NCBI RefSeq assembly: GCF_001426905.1
Contig: NZ_LMFQ01000007.1
Location: 27,235-91,234, forward strand
DNA length: 64,000 nt
Direction: 5' to 3'
From: Caulobacter sp. Root1455
Lineage (GTDB): Bacteria; Pseudomonadota; Alphaproteobacteria; Caulobacterales; Caulobacteraceae
Shown here: piece by piece, positions 8,379 through 17,070 of the stretch
Layout of the letters: each line of letters starts with the position of its first letter
Position numbering within the stretch: the first letter of the stretch is position 1
Notes under the pieces: model-generated
Databases searched by the model: none
Told to the model about the DNA's origin: nothing
What the model saw: only the letters and a program-made list of their open reading frames with translations
Position numbers and translations under genes: made by a program

Positions 8379-9860
8379 ATGGCCATCGAGCATTTCGACG
8401 TATTGATCGTGGGCGCGGGCCTGTCGGGCATCGGCGCGGCCTACCATCTTCAACGCGACTGTCCGAAGAAGACCTACGCCATCCTCGAGGCGCGGGCGGC
8501 GATGGGCGGCACCTGGGACCTGTTCCGCTATCCGGGCATCCGGTCCGACAGCGACATGTACACCCTGGGCTACGCCTTCAAGCCGTGGCGCGAGGCGAAA
8601 GCCATCGCCGACGGCCCGTCGATCCTGAACTATGTCCACGAGACCGCCGCCGAGAACGGCATCGACCGCCACATCCGCTACGGCCACAAGGTCAAGCGGG
8701 CCAGCTGGTCCTCGGAGACCGCCACCTGGACCGTCGAGGCCGAGCACGACGGCAAGACGGTGAAGGTGACCTGCAATTTCCTGTCGATGTGCAGCGGCTA
8801 CTACAACTACGACGCCGGCTACACGCCTGACTTCCCCGGGGTCGAACGTTTCCAGGGCCGCCTCGTCCACCCGCAGCACTGGCCCGAGGACCTGGACTAC
8901 GCCGGCAAGCAAGTCGTGGTCATCGGCAGCGGCGCCACGGCCGTCACCCTGGTGCCGGAAATGGCCAAGACCGCCGGCCACGTGACCATGCTGCAGCGCT
9001 CGCCGACCTATGTGGTCTCGCGCCCGGCCGAGGACGGGATCGCCAACTGGCTGCGCGCCAAGCTGCCGGCCATGACCGCCTACGGCATCACGCGCTGGAA
9101 GAACGTGCTGATGCAGCTGCTGTTCTTCAACATCGCCCGCAAGAAGCCGGAGAAGACCAAGGAGCGGCTTCTGGGCCTGGTGCGCGAGCACCTGGGTCCC
9201 GACTACGACATCGCGACCCACTTCACGCCGCGCTACAATCCCTGGGACCAGCGGCTGTGCCTGGTGCCGGACGCCGACCTGTTCGACTCCCTGAAGGCCG
9301 GGACCTCGTCGGTGGTCACCGACCAGATCGAGACCTTCACCGAAACCGGCCTGAAGCTGAAATCGGGCGCGAGCCTGAACGCCGACATCATCGTCACCGC
9401 CACCGGCCTGCGCATGCAGCTGCTGGGCGAGATGGAGGTGGTGGTCGACGGCCGGAAGATCGCGCCGCACGAGACCACCAGCTACAAGGGCATGATGTTC
9501 AGCGACGTGCCGAACCTGGCCTCGACCTTCGGCTACACCAACGCCAGCTGGACCCTGAAGGCCGACCTGACGGCCGAATATGTCTGCCGCCTGCTCAACC
9601 ACATGGACCGGACGGGGGCCCAGATCTGCACCCCGCGCCTGCCCGAGGGCCAGATGGAGATCGAGCCCTGGCTGGACTTCTCGTCGGGCTACGTCCAGCG
9701 CGCCCTGAAGATCCTGCCCAAGCAGGGCGCCAAGACGCCGTGGAAGGTGCACCAGAACTACGCGCTGGACCTGGTGACCTTGCGCTACGGCAAGGTGGAC
9801 GACGGAACGATGGAGTTCTCGAAGGCCAGGGCCCCGGCCAAGGAGAAGGTCGCGGCGTAA
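8379..9860 (+). CDS. FAD-dependent monooxygenase (Baeyer-Villiger type, EthA-like)
   Basis: This 493-residue flavoprotein has an FAD-binding GAGLSG at about residues 12-17 and a second, NADPH-binding GSGATA. Between them is the Baeyer-Villiger fingerprint in the form FQGRLVHPQHWP (FxGxxxHxxxWP). Such enzymes insert oxygen next to ketones or oxidise N or S atoms; the substrate is unknown. EthA of mycobacteria is the closest named type. The ATG at 8379 follows a good ribosome site (GGGCGGAGG) and is preferred to the open frame start 60 bases upstream. It stands alone, convergent with the Sel1 gene across an R2 repeat. Confidence 0.9.
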   Translation: MAIEHFDVLIVGAGLSGIGAAYHLQRDCPKKTYAILEARAAMGGTWDLFRYPGIRSDSDMYTLGYAFKPWREAKAIADGPSILNYVHETAAENGIDRHIRYGHKVKRASWSSETATWTVEAEHDGKTVKVTCNFLSMCSGYYNYDAGYTPDFPGVERFQGRLVHPQHWPEDLDYAGKQVVVIGSGATAVTLVPEMAKTAGHVTMLQRSPTYVVSRPAEDGIANWLRAKLPAMTAYGITRWKNVLMQLLFFNIARKKPEKTKERLLGLVREHLGPDYDIATHFTPRYNPWDQRLCLVPDADLFDSLKAGTSSVVTDQIETFTETGLKLKSGASLNADIIVTATGLRMQLLGEMEVVVDGRKIAPHETTSYKGMMFSDVPNLASTFGYTNASWTLKADLTAEYVCRLLNHMDRTGAQICTPRLPEGQMEIEPWLDFSSGYVQRALKILPKQGAKTPWKVHQNYALDLVTLRYGKVDDGTMEFSKARAPAKEKVAA

Positions 9861-9997
9861 GGTCCTCCCCCTGTGGGGGAGGCGATCGCGCAGCGATCGG
9901 TGGGGGGATTCTTTGGGCGATCGATCCGGGATGCGGAAAGAGCCGATCGCTCCCCCCTCCGTCGGCTTCGCCGACACCTCCCCCACAGGGGGAGGGC
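9861..9997. repeat. Intergenic inverted repeat, family R2 (copy 1)
   Basis: A 137-base imperfect inverted repeat begins TCCTCCCCCTGTGGGGGAGG and ends with its complement. The inner left arm is GGCGATCGCGCAGCGATCGG, and the inner right arm holds GTCGGCTTCGCCGAC. It fills the gap between two convergent genes. Copies are at 46849-46985 and 53670-53808. The centre shares TCGATCCGGGATGCGG with copy 2. Confidence 0.88.
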
Positions 9998-10004
9998 CGC
10001 TCAT

Positions 10005-11033
10005 CTATTTCGGCTTCTTCGTCGACACGTTGGCGGTCTTGAAGCTCTTGAGAAGCTTGAGGGCGTAGTCGGCGCGGGTCTTGACCTCGGGCCTGGGATC
10101 GCGCTCGAGCGCGGCCTGGTACCACAGCTCGACCACCTCGATGTCCTTGAGCGGCACGCCGCCCTTGAACGCATAGGTCCCTGGGCCAGGCTTGCGGCCG
10201 CCCGTCATCTCCGAAAACAGCTGGTCGGCCATCAGGATGCAGGCGGCCTGATCGCCCGCCTTCTCGGCGGCGCCCCACAGTTCGAGCGCTTTCTTGGTGT
10301 CGCGCTTGCCGCCCTCGCCGCTGGCGTACAGATCGCCCAGCTTGCGCGCGGCCATCAGGGGGTTCTCCTTGACGGCCATCTCGTACCATTTGCGCGCCTC
10401 GCGCGGATCGCGGGTCACGGGCTTGCCGGCCAGATAGGCCGAGCCCAGGGCCAGCTGCGCCTCGTTGTCGCCGGCGCGGGCGGCTTCCTTGCATAGCGCC
10501 AGGCCGCGGTCGACCGAGGCCGGCTCGGCCATCAGCATCTGACCCAGGGCGCACTTGGACTGCGGATAGCCCATCTGCATGGCGCGGGTGTAGGCGGCCT
10601 TGGCGCCCTCGACGTCGGGCTTGCCGCCCGCCAGGCCGTACTGCAGGCACCGCGCGCGCAGGTGCATGGCGTCGGCGCGCTCGTCCGCCGCCTTGGCGGC
10701 GTAGGCGCAGCCGCGCGGCGGGTTCGGCGCGATCTTGCCCCGCCCCATGACGAACAGCAGCCCGGCATAGGCCTGGGCGTCGGCCCTGCCGCTGTCGGCC
10801 AGGGTCGTCAGGGCCTCGGGCGAGCCCGTGGCCGCCCTGTCCAGCGCGGCCTGGAGATCGGCGGCCGGCGGCGGCGGCGTCCAGGTCTTGGCCGCGGTTT
10901 GGGAGCTGGTCTGGGCCGAAACCGGCGGGCCGCTCGGCAGGACGCTCAGGCTCGCGGCGAGGAAGAGACAGCAGGTCGCGAAGGGCGTCGTGGCGACGCG
11001 GAAGATCATCGCGGAGGCGCGGGGCGCGGTCAT
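10005..11033 (-). CDS. Sel1-repeat (TPR-like) exported protein
   Basis: This 342-residue protein has an N-terminal hydrophobic segment ending near VSAQ, likely a signal peptide. Several Sel1-like repeats follow (for example AQLALGSAYLAGKPV, ARKLGDLYASGEGG) from about residue 95 to 270. Sel1 repeats form alpha-solenoids that bind partner proteins, often in periplasmic or envelope quality-control roles; the partner is unknown. The start could be the ATG at 11033 or one 8 codons later at 11009, which places the hydrophobic helix nearer the N-terminus. No strong ribosome site separates the two. Confidence 0.82.
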   Translation of the reverse strand: MTAPRASAMIFRVATTPFATCCLFLAASLSVLPSGPPVSAQTSSQTAAKTWTPPPPAADLQAALDRAATGSPEALTTLADSGRADAQAYAGLLFVMGRGKIAPNPPRGCAYAAKAADERADAMHLRARCLQYGLAGGKPDVEGAKAAYTRAMQMGYPQSKCALGQMLMAEPASVDRGLALCKEAARAGDNEAQLALGSAYLAGKPVTRDPREARKWYEMAVKENPLMAARKLGDLYASGEGGKRDTKKALELWGAAEKAGDQAACILMADQLFSEMTGGRKPGPGTYAFKGGVPLKDIEVVELWYQAALERDPRPEVKTRADYALKLLKSFKTANVSTKKPK

Positions 11034-11142
11034 CGGTTGAACCCTGGACAGACGCGCCAGTCTAGCCGCCGACGCGGGCCGCCCCCATCAGGTGGATCAC
11101 GCGCGCGCCGCGGGCCGAGACCCGATGGGAACGAGCCGCGCC

Positions 11143-11793
11143 TCAGTCCTCGTCGAACCCCTGATCCTCGTCTTCAACCGGCGCGGGCTTCACCGCCGCC
11201 CCGCCCTTGCGCCTGACGAACCGCAGCGCCGTATGGGTCTTGGAGAAGGCGCAGACCTTGGTGTCGACCAGGCCCTGCTCGCGCGCGGCGGTCAGGATCT
11301 CGACGTCCTTCAGCGGCGCGCCCTTGCCCTTCTGCGCGACGATCCAGATCGCGCCCTTGGGCCCGAGCCCGCCGACCAGGTCTTCCATCTGGTCGAAATC
11401 GGCCAGATCCTCGACGCCCAGGAACAGCAGGTCGATGTCCTCATAGGCCTCGACCGGCTCGACGCGGGTCGACAGCTCGTCCAGGAACTCGCCGTCGTCT
11501 ATGGCCTGGACCACCACCGTCTGGCCGGCCTTGACGCCCAGCTTGTCCAGCCGCCCGGGCGGATTCTGGATGGCGTGCAGCCACTTGTCGGCCTGGCCTG
11601 GCTCCAGGGTGAAGCGCGTACCGTCGGTCAGCACCAGGTCATCGCCCTCGACCCGCAGGTCGCGCAGGGCGTGCCCCTGGAAGATGCCGCGCACCGCCCC
11701 GCGGAAGATCAGCTTGGGCGGCTCCCAGACCAGCTTGCCGTCGCTCTCGCCGTCGGAGAGCTGGCCCCAGACGCCCTTGGCCTCCTTGCCCAT
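11143..11793 (-). CDS. DUF3052-family protein with an N-terminal extension
   Basis: This protein has 216 residues. The C-terminal two-thirds fit the DUF3052 family (GRLDKLGVKAGQTVVV near residue 80, LGPKGAIWIVAQKGKG, and an end rich in Lys/Arg then Asp/Glu). Residues 1-75 form an unassigned beta-rich part that in many DUF3052 proteins is absent. The function is unknown. The ATG at 11793 shares one base with the stop of the enoyl-CoA hydratase gene, so the pair is probably co-transcribed. The open frame runs further upstream only as a shadow of that hydratase. Confidence 0.82.
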   Translation of the reverse strand: MGKEAKGVWGQLSDGESDGKLVWEPPKLIFRGAVRGIFQGHALRDLRVEGDDLVLTDGTRFTLEPGQADKWLHAIQNPPGRLDKLGVKAGQTVVVQAIDDGEFLDELSTRVEPVEAYEDIDLLFLGVEDLADFDQMEDLVGGLGPKGAIWIVAQKGKGAPLKDVEILTAAREQGLVDTKVCAFSKTHTALRFVRRKGGAAVKPAPVEDEDQGFDED

Positions 11794-12617
11794 CACGAAC
11801 CCCGGAAGTTGGGCTGGCGCTTCTCGAGGATGGCGTCGACGCCCTCCATGTGGTCGTCGGTGTGGTGGGCGATGGCCTGGGCGGCGGCGCTCATCTCCAT
11901 CAGGGTGTCGTAGCTGGCGGTCTGGCCGTGCTTGAGCAGGCTCTTGGCCATGCGCAGGGCGTGGGGCGGCTGCTGCGCGATCCGCGTGGCCAGGGCCATG
12001 GCCTCGTCCATCAGCGTCTCGGCCGGCACGGCCTTGCTGATCAGGCCCCAGGCCTCGGCCTTGGCCGCATCGATGACGTCGCCGGTGAACAGCAGTTCGG
12101 CCGCGCGGCTCATGCCGATGGTGCGCGGCATCAGCCAGGCGCCGCCGTCGCCGGGGATCAGGCCCAGCTTCAGGAAGGTCACCCCGAACTTGGCGGTGTC
12201 GGCGGCTATGCGGATGTCGGTCATGCAGGCCACGTCGCAGCCCAGGCCGATGGCCGCGCCGTTGACCGCGGCGATCGACGGAACCTCCAGGCCGTAGATG
12301 GCCCGCACAACGCGGTGGATGTTCTTGCGGTAGCCGTCGCGGATCTTGACGCCGTTGCCCCCGAACGCCCCTTCCCGCGCCTTCATCGCCTTGACGTCGC
12401 CGCCGGCCGAGAAGGCCCGGCCCGCGCCGGTCAGGATCACGCAGCGGATGTCCTGGTCGTCGTTGATCGCCTCGCAGGCCGCCGCCACCTGGTCGCCGTC
12501 GCCGGGCGCGCCCAGGGCGTTCATGGCGTCGGGTCGGTTGAGCGTCAGGATCGCGACGTGGCCGCGTTTCTCGGTGAGGATCAGCGGCGGAAGGGTGGAA
12601 GGGGTGTCTTGCGACAT
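11793..12617 (-). CDS. Enoyl-CoA hydratase/isomerase family protein
   Basis: This 274-residue crotonase-fold protein has the oxyanion-hole segments AFSAGGDVKAMK and AAVNGAAIGLGCDVA and the LGLIPGDGGAW stretch, as in enoyl-CoA hydratases. The family covers hydration, isomerisation and hydrolysis of acyl-CoA thioesters, so the exact reaction is open. The ATG at 12617 is favoured by an AGGAG ribosome site 9 bases upstream; a start 17 codons further upstream is possible but has no such site. It is followed directly by the DUF3052 gene. Confidence 0.9.
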   Translation of the reverse strand: MSQDTPSTLPPLILTEKRGHVAILTLNRPDAMNALGAPGDGDQVAAACEAINDDQDIRCVILTGAGRAFSAGGDVKAMKAREGAFGGNGVKIRDGYRKNIHRVVRAIYGLEVPSIAAVNGAAIGLGCDVACMTDIRIAADTAKFGVTFLKLGLIPGDGGAWLMPRTIGMSRAAELLFTGDVIDAAKAEAWGLISKAVPAETLMDEAMALATRIAQQPPHALRMAKSLLKHGQTASYDTLMEMSAAAQAIAHHTDDHMEGVDAILEKRQPNFRGS

Positions 12618-12949
12618 GGCGAGGGCGCTCCTGCGGGGTTTCTGGCCTGGGCCATTTTTGATCTGCATAGCGCAAATCGGCGAGGGAGAGGCAAGAGACC
12701 AACGCTCGGCGGGCTTTGTTTTACAAACTAAGGTAAATCCCGGACTTCGACCGAGATGGACAAGACCCAGCGCTTCTTTTTGTGATCACACACAACACCT
12801 GGAAGAACTTGCGAGCTGCGAACCAGACGCAACAACGGCCCAGCGGCTTTTTAGACAAGCTGAGCCGTAAAAAGCGTTGGCGCGGAAGGGAATCATAGGC
12901 TTCTACTAACTGCAGGGACGATTTTAAGAAGCGGTGGCGTGCAGTGCAC
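12618..12949. other. Gene-free, lower-GC stretch with a hairpin
   Basis: About 330 bases separate the enoyl-CoA hydratase gene and the receiver-domain gene. I see no credible gene. The stretch is visibly richer in A and T than its neighbours (runs such as CTTCTTTTTGTGATCACAC). It holds a hairpin at 12846-12875 with 8-bp arms GCTTTTTA and TAAAAAGC around a 14-base loop. It must carry both divergent promoters; an unannotated small RNA is possible but unsupported. Confidence 0.5.
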
Positions 12950-13306
12950 ATGTCCCAGAGACATGCTTTGATCATCGAGGATGAAATCCTCATCGCGATG
13001 GAGGTCGAGGCTTTGCTCAGCGAGCAAGGGTTCGACACCTTCGATATCGCGGAAAGCCCCCAGGCGGCGCTCGATTGCGCCCTAAGGCGCCCGCCGGATC
13101 TGATCACGGCCGACTATCGCATCATCGGCGGCACCGGCGTCGAAGCGGTCACCGCGATCCTCGCCCGGCTGGGGCCGATTCCCGTGGTCTATGTGACCGG
13201 CAACGCCGACCAGCTGTCCCCTCGCACGCGCGCCGTGGTCGACAAGCCGATCTCGCCCCACCGCCTGGCCGAGGCCTGCGCCATGGTCCAGAACGCCAGC
13301 GTCTAG
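12950..13306 (+). CDS. Stand-alone response-regulator receiver domain
   Basis: This is a 118-residue single REC domain with all phosphorylation residues: acidic pair ED near residue 10, phospho-acceptor Asp in LITADYRI, Thr in YVTGN and Lys in VDKPIS. There is no output domain, so it acts by protein contact or as a phosphate shuttle, as many Caulobacter single-domain regulators do. No kinase gene is adjacent; the nearest is the hybrid kinase about 10 kb away. The ATG at 12950 is preferred to a GTG two codons upstream. Confidence 0.9.
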   Translation: MSQRHALIIEDEILIAMEVEALLSEQGFDTFDIAESPQAALDCALRRPPDLITADYRIIGGTGVEAVTAILARLGPIPVVYVTGNADQLSPRTRAVVDKPISPHRLAEACAMVQNASV

Positions 13307-13357
13307 GCGCGCCGCCGAGACACCCGCTATGCTGGCGGCCCTTGAGGGGAGCCGCCC

Positions 13358-13969
13358 ATGATCATCGACGACCTCGAAACGCTCGAAGCCCTCTACGCGC
13401 CGGCCCCGGTCCCGGCCTCGATCGTCAAGGTCGCCGACCGCATCACCCCGCACTATCGCGCCCTGATCGAGGCCTCGCCGTTCCTGGCCCTGGCCACCGT
13501 CGGCCCCGAGGGCCTGGACTGCAGCCCGCGCGGCGACCAGGCCGGCTTCGTCCGCATCCAGGACGAGCGGACCCTGATCCTGCCCGACCGTCGCGGCAAC
13601 AACCGCATCGACAGCCTGCGCAACGTGGTCCGCGATCCGCGCGTGGCGCTGATGTTCCTGATCCCCGGCTCGGGCACGACCTTCCGGGTCAACGGCCGGG
13701 CCGTGGTCAGCGCCGATCCCGACCTGCTGCGGAGCTTCGCCGTCGACGGCAAGGCGCCGCGCACCTGCTTGGTGGTGACCGTGGTCGAGGCCTATTTCCA
13801 GTGCGCCCGCGCCATCGTCCGCTCGGGCCTGTGGAAGGCCGAAAGCCAGGTCGATCCCCGCGACCTGCCCTCGCCCGGCGCCATGCTGGCGGCGATGAGC
13901 GAGGACGCGGTCGGGGGCGATGACTACGACAAGGCCTGGCCCGAGCGGGCGGCGGCGAGTCTGTGGTGA
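13358..13969 (+). CDS. Pyridoxamine 5'-phosphate oxidase-family FMN-binding protein
   Basis: This 203-residue flavin split-barrel protein has FLALATVGPEGLDCSPRGD, then LPDRRGNNRIDSLRNV, a FLIPGSGTTFRVNGRA strand and an acidic C-terminus. This matches the MSMEG_1061-type subgroup of the pyridoxamine phosphate oxidase superfamily, whose members bind FMN or F420 and whose reactions are mostly unknown. A strong ribosome site (GAGGGGAG) precedes the ATG. It is convergent with the DUF885 gene, with only 4 bases between the stops. Confidence 0.88.
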   Translation: MIIDDLETLEALYAPAPVPASIVKVADRITPHYRALIEASPFLALATVGPEGLDCSPRGDQAGFVRIQDERTLILPDRRGNNRIDSLRNVVRDPRVALMFLIPGSGTTFRVNGRAVVSADPDLLRSFAVDGKAPRTCLVVTVVEAYFQCARAIVRSGLWKAESQVDPRDLPSPGAMLAAMSEDAVGGDDYDKAWPERAAASLW

Positions 13970-13973
13970 GCCG

Positions 13974-15803
13974 CTAACCCGCCACGTACCGATCCACCAC
14001 CTCGGCCAGCACGGTCAGCGGCACGCCGCCTGTCGAGACCACGGCGTCGTTGAAGTCGCGCAGATCGAACTTTCCGCCCATCTTGGCCTTGGCCATTTCG
14101 CGCAGGCGGACGATCTCGGTGTGGCCCACCTTGTAGCCGCAGGCCTGGCCGGGGTTGGCGCAGTACCGGTCGACCTCGCTGGTCATGGCCGGTCGCGCCC
14201 GGCCGGTGGTGGTGACCAGGTAGTCGATGGCCTGCTCGCGGGTCCAGCGCTTGTGGTGCAGGCCGGTGTCGACCACCAGCCGCGCGGCGCGGAACTGCTG
14301 GGCCTGCAGATAGCCCAGCTGGCCCAGCGGATCGCCGTCATAGAAGCCGCCCTCGTCGGCCAGCTGCTCGGCATAGAGCGCCCAGCCCTCGATGAAGGCG
14401 TTGAAGCCCATCAGCGAGGCGATCAGCGGGATCTGGCTGGACCGTTCGGCCAGGTAGGCGCCCTGCCAGGCGTGGCCGGGGATGGCCTCGTGTGTGGTCA
14501 GGGTCGGCAGGGTGAACTTCGGCCAGTTCCCGATGTCCTTGAGGTTGATGTAGTAGATCGCCGGCCGCGAGCCATCGAGGGCGGCGAAGTTCATGTAGCC
14601 CTGCGGCGCGCCGGCCTCGATCTCCTTGGGCACGGCCTTGACCCGGACCTCAGCCTTCAGCCCCAGGCGCGACAGCTTGGGCATCATCAGCCGGGTGGCG
14701 GCGATGCGGTCCTCCAGATAGGCCAGCAGCTGGGCCCGGCCGGCGTCGCTGTCGGGGTACAGATAGCGGGGATCCTTGGTCAGGGCGGTGACCCGCTCGC
14801 CGACGCCGCCCTGGGTCAGGCCCTGGGCCTTGAGGATCGGGTCCATGCGGGCGGCGATGGCCGCGCCCTGCTCCAGGCCCATCGCGTGGATCTGGTCGGC
14901 CGACATCGTGGTGGTCGTGCCCACGCGCAGGGCCCAGGCATAGTATTCGTCGCCCTTGGGCAGCTTCCAGACGCCGGCGTCGGCCGTGGCCTTGGCGCGC
15001 GCCGCCTTCAGGGCGGCCAGCTGCCGGTCGAGCGCCGGGAACACCTCGTCGGCGACGATCCTGGTCTCGGCCGCCGAGGGATCGGCCAGCCCCTTGGCCT
15101 TGGCCCGCTCGGCCAGGGAGGCGACCAGCTGGGTGCTTCCGGCCGCCTGGCCGCGCAATTCGGTCAGCTGGGCGATGGCGGTGTCGAGGATGAAGGCCGG
15201 GGCGATCACCCCGGCGCCGGCGTCCTCGCCGATCCGGGCGGTCTCTTGGTCCAGCACCTTGGCGAAGGCGTGGGTGCGGGCCAGGTAGGCGTCGACGTCC
15301 GCCGCGGTGTTGACGGCGTGCTGCGAGTTGAGGAATTCGGGAACGCCGGAGACCGCGCCGCTCTGCTGGGTCACCACATAGGGGTTGGCGTAGTCGACGC
15401 CGTACGAGAAGGCCCCGCCCTCGACAGTCAGGGTCTGGGCGGCCAGCACGGTGTCGCGGATCGTCAGGTCGTGGGGGTTCAGGCTCTTGGGGTCGATGGC
15501 CGACAGTCGCTTGACCCGGTCGGCGGCGGCGGCCACCTGGGCGCGGCGATCGGCGGTCGAGGCGCCCGACAGCCGCGATTTCAGCCCGGCCCGCGCGCCC
15601 TTGTCGAGGCCCAGCGAGGTGGCGGTTTCCGGCGAGTCGGTCAGCATCTGCTCGACGAACCTGTCCAGCAGGGCGGCCAGCTTGGCGTCGGCGACGGGTC
15701 CCGCGACCGGCGAGCCGGCCTGCGCGGCGAAGGCGGCGGCGAAGGGCGCGAGGCTCGCGGCCGCCGTGCTGGTCGCCAGGAGATGGCGACGCGTCATGGT
15801 CAT
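13974..15803 (-). CDS. DUF885-family exported hydrolase (Tat signal)
   Basis: This 609-residue protein begins with a twin-arginine type signal (TRRHLLATSTAAASLAPFA). The rest is a DUF885 domain, an alpha-helical family related to zinc metallopeptidases. The motif THEAIPGHAWQ near residue 445 supplies the HExxxGH-like metal site. Members are thought to be peptidases or carboxypeptidase-like enzymes of the periplasm, but few are tested. Downstream of its start, toward dksA, lies the dksA terminator, so it is transcribed separately. Confidence 0.85.
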   Translation of the reverse strand: MTMTRRHLLATSTAAASLAPFAAAFAAQAGSPVAGPVADAKLAALLDRFVEQMLTDSPETATSLGLDKGARAGLKSRLSGASTADRRAQVAAAADRVKRLSAIDPKSLNPHDLTIRDTVLAAQTLTVEGGAFSYGVDYANPYVVTQQSGAVSGVPEFLNSQHAVNTAADVDAYLARTHAFAKVLDQETARIGEDAGAGVIAPAFILDTAIAQLTELRGQAAGSTQLVASLAERAKAKGLADPSAAETRIVADEVFPALDRQLAALKAARAKATADAGVWKLPKGDEYYAWALRVGTTTTMSADQIHAMGLEQGAAIAARMDPILKAQGLTQGGVGERVTALTKDPRYLYPDSDAGRAQLLAYLEDRIAATRLMMPKLSRLGLKAEVRVKAVPKEIEAGAPQGYMNFAALDGSRPAIYYINLKDIGNWPKFTLPTLTTHEAIPGHAWQGAYLAERSSQIPLIASLMGFNAFIEGWALYAEQLADEGGFYDGDPLGQLGYLQAQQFRAARLVVDTGLHHKRWTREQAIDYLVTTTGRARPAMTSEVDRYCANPGQACGYKVGHTEIVRLREMAKAKMGGKFDLRDFNDAVVSTGGVPLTVLAEVVDRYVAG

Positions 15804-15885
15804 GATGAAATTCCCCGGTCGCCGCGGCCCTTCCGGGGCGAAGACTTCAGCAAATCACCTCAGTCCGACCATGGAAACACCCGAA

Positions 15886-15916
15886 ACGAAAACGGCCCCG
15901 CCGTGGGGCGGGGCCG
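15886..15916 (-). terminator. Rho-independent terminator after dksA
   Basis: A 10-bp GC stem (CGGCCCCGCC at 15893-15902 pairing with 15907-15916, loop of 4) is followed on the minus strand by TTTTCGTTTCG. It sits 33 bases past the dksA stop. It terminates dksA before the DUF885 gene. Confidence 0.85.
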
Positions 15917-15948
15917 CTCGAAAACACATCCAGTCGAGGTCGGTGACC

Positions 15949-16377
15949 TCAGTCGTCGCGGTGAACCCGTTCCCGACGTTCGTGACGCTCCTGGGCTTCC
16001 AGGCTGAGCGTCGCGGTGGGCCGCGCGTCCAGTCGAGCCAAACCGATCGGCTCGCCGGTTTCCTCGCAATAGCCGTAGGAACCGTCCTCGACTCGGCGCA
16101 ACGCCTGGTCGATTTTCGAGATAAGTTTTCTCTGACGATCCCGGGTGCGAAGTTCCAGCGCCCGATCAGTTTCCGACGACGCGCGATCGGCGAGGTCGGC
16201 ATGGTTTTCAGTCTCAGCTTGCAGATGGGAGACCGTCTCGCGAGATTCGCGGAGGATCTCTTCTTTCCATGCCAGGAGCTTCTGCTTGAAATACTCAAGC
16301 TGACGCTCGTTCATGAAAGGCTCGTCATCCGACGGACGATACGAGTCTGGTACCTTAAGAACAGTGGCCGTTTGCAT
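15949..16377 (-). CDS. dksA: RNA polymerase-binding transcription factor DksA
   Basis: This 142-residue DksA/TraR protein binds the RNA polymerase secondary channel and, with ppGpp, adjusts rRNA and amino-acid promoters. A coiled coil (about residues 25-90) precedes a globular C-terminal part with DGSYGYCEETGEPIGL and LSLEAQERHERRE, diagnostic of DksA. Only one cysteine of the usual zinc-binding four is present, as is typical of the alphaproteobacterial zinc-free form. It has its own terminator downstream, and a gap of 175 bases to fliX upstream. Confidence 0.93.
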   Translation of the reverse strand: MQTATVLKVPDSYRPSDDEPFMNERQLEYFKQKLLAWKEEILRESRETVSHLQAETENHADLADRASSETDRALELRTRDRQRKLISKIDQALRRVEDGSYGYCEETGEPIGLARLDARPTATLSLEAQERHERRERVHRDD

Positions 16378-16552
16378 TAACGCCTCACGCCCCGATGAAC
16401 TCCGCCCAGGTCAGGCCGGGTGCTTATACCAAAACGATAGCCCGGTTCAATGAACGTCGCGTGAGCGGCGTGTTCACCGCCGTGCACGAATGCCGCGTTT
16501 CTGGGGATATTCAGAGAACCGTGTTTCTTAAGATACGGTTTCATCAGCGTTT

Positions 16553-16981
16553 TCAGCCCAGTCGCATCTGTTCGAGCTTGGCCGCCTCGACGGCCGCGCG
16601 GGTCTCGATTTCATTGAGAATGGCTTCGAGCTTGGGATCGTCGGTCGCCTCGCGATGCTCGCGCACGGCGCTCTTGAGTCGCGACAGCGTGCCGGTGGAA
16701 ACCTCGCCGTCCAGGGTGGCCAGCTTCAGCGCGTCCAGCAGGTCCAGCAGGCCGCCGGCCCGCTTCACCGCCCGGCGCTTGCGCTCGGTGGGGTCCATGT
16801 CGGCCTGCAGGGCCAGGAGCGCGTCGAGCGATCCGATCCCGGCCACGCCGCCCGTCTGGGCGACTCCGGAAGCGGCGCCGGCGCCGCCGACCGAAGGTAG
16901 GGAAAACCCCGATCCGCCGCCCACCGGTTTGGCCCGCGATGCGCCAACCGCGCCCGCGCCTCCCGTGCTGGAAACCTTCAT
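16553..16981 (-). CDS. fliX: Flagellar assembly regulator FliX
   Basis: This 142-residue protein begins MKVSSTGGAG and has a glycine-rich first third, followed by a helical C-terminal part (RAGGLLDLLDALKLATLDGE, EAKLEQMRLG-like end). This matches Caulobacter FliX, which couples completion of the early basal body to the sigma-54 activator FlbD. It is divergent from flgI, the arrangement known in Caulobacter crescentus. On its own strand the upstream region has a TTAACCAT element (plus 17062-17069), a known CtrA half-site form. Confidence 0.9.
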   Translation of the reverse strand: MKVSSTGGAGAVGASRAKPVGGGSGFSLPSVGGAGAASGVAQTGGVAGIGSLDALLALQADMDPTERKRRAVKRAGGLLDLLDALKLATLDGEVSTGTLSRLKSAVREHREATDDPKLEAILNEIETRAAVEAAKLEQMRLG

Positions 16982-17061
16982 GACGAAATCCTGTTCCGAC
17001 TGCCGATCAAGGGAGTCACCCCCTCCCCGTTAACCACATCTTGCTGGGCGCCGCTTGCGGT

Positions 17062-17069
17062 ATGGTTAA
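17062..17069 (-). promoter_or_regulatory. Possible CtrA half-site upstream of fliX
   Basis: TTAACCAT on the minus strand lies about 80 bases before the fliX ATG. CtrA recognises TTAA-N7-TTAA and the TTAACCAT form in Caulobacter. The second half-site is not intact here (GCAA at the expected place), so this is a weak call based mainly on position; fliX is a class II gene in Caulobacter. Confidence 0.4.
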
Positions 17070-17070
17070 T

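Noticed and set aside
7311..10004. Long upstream extension of the amidase frame
   Set aside because: Only the last 239 codons match the amidase family; the rest is antisense to the monooxygenase and out of frame with the transporter gene.
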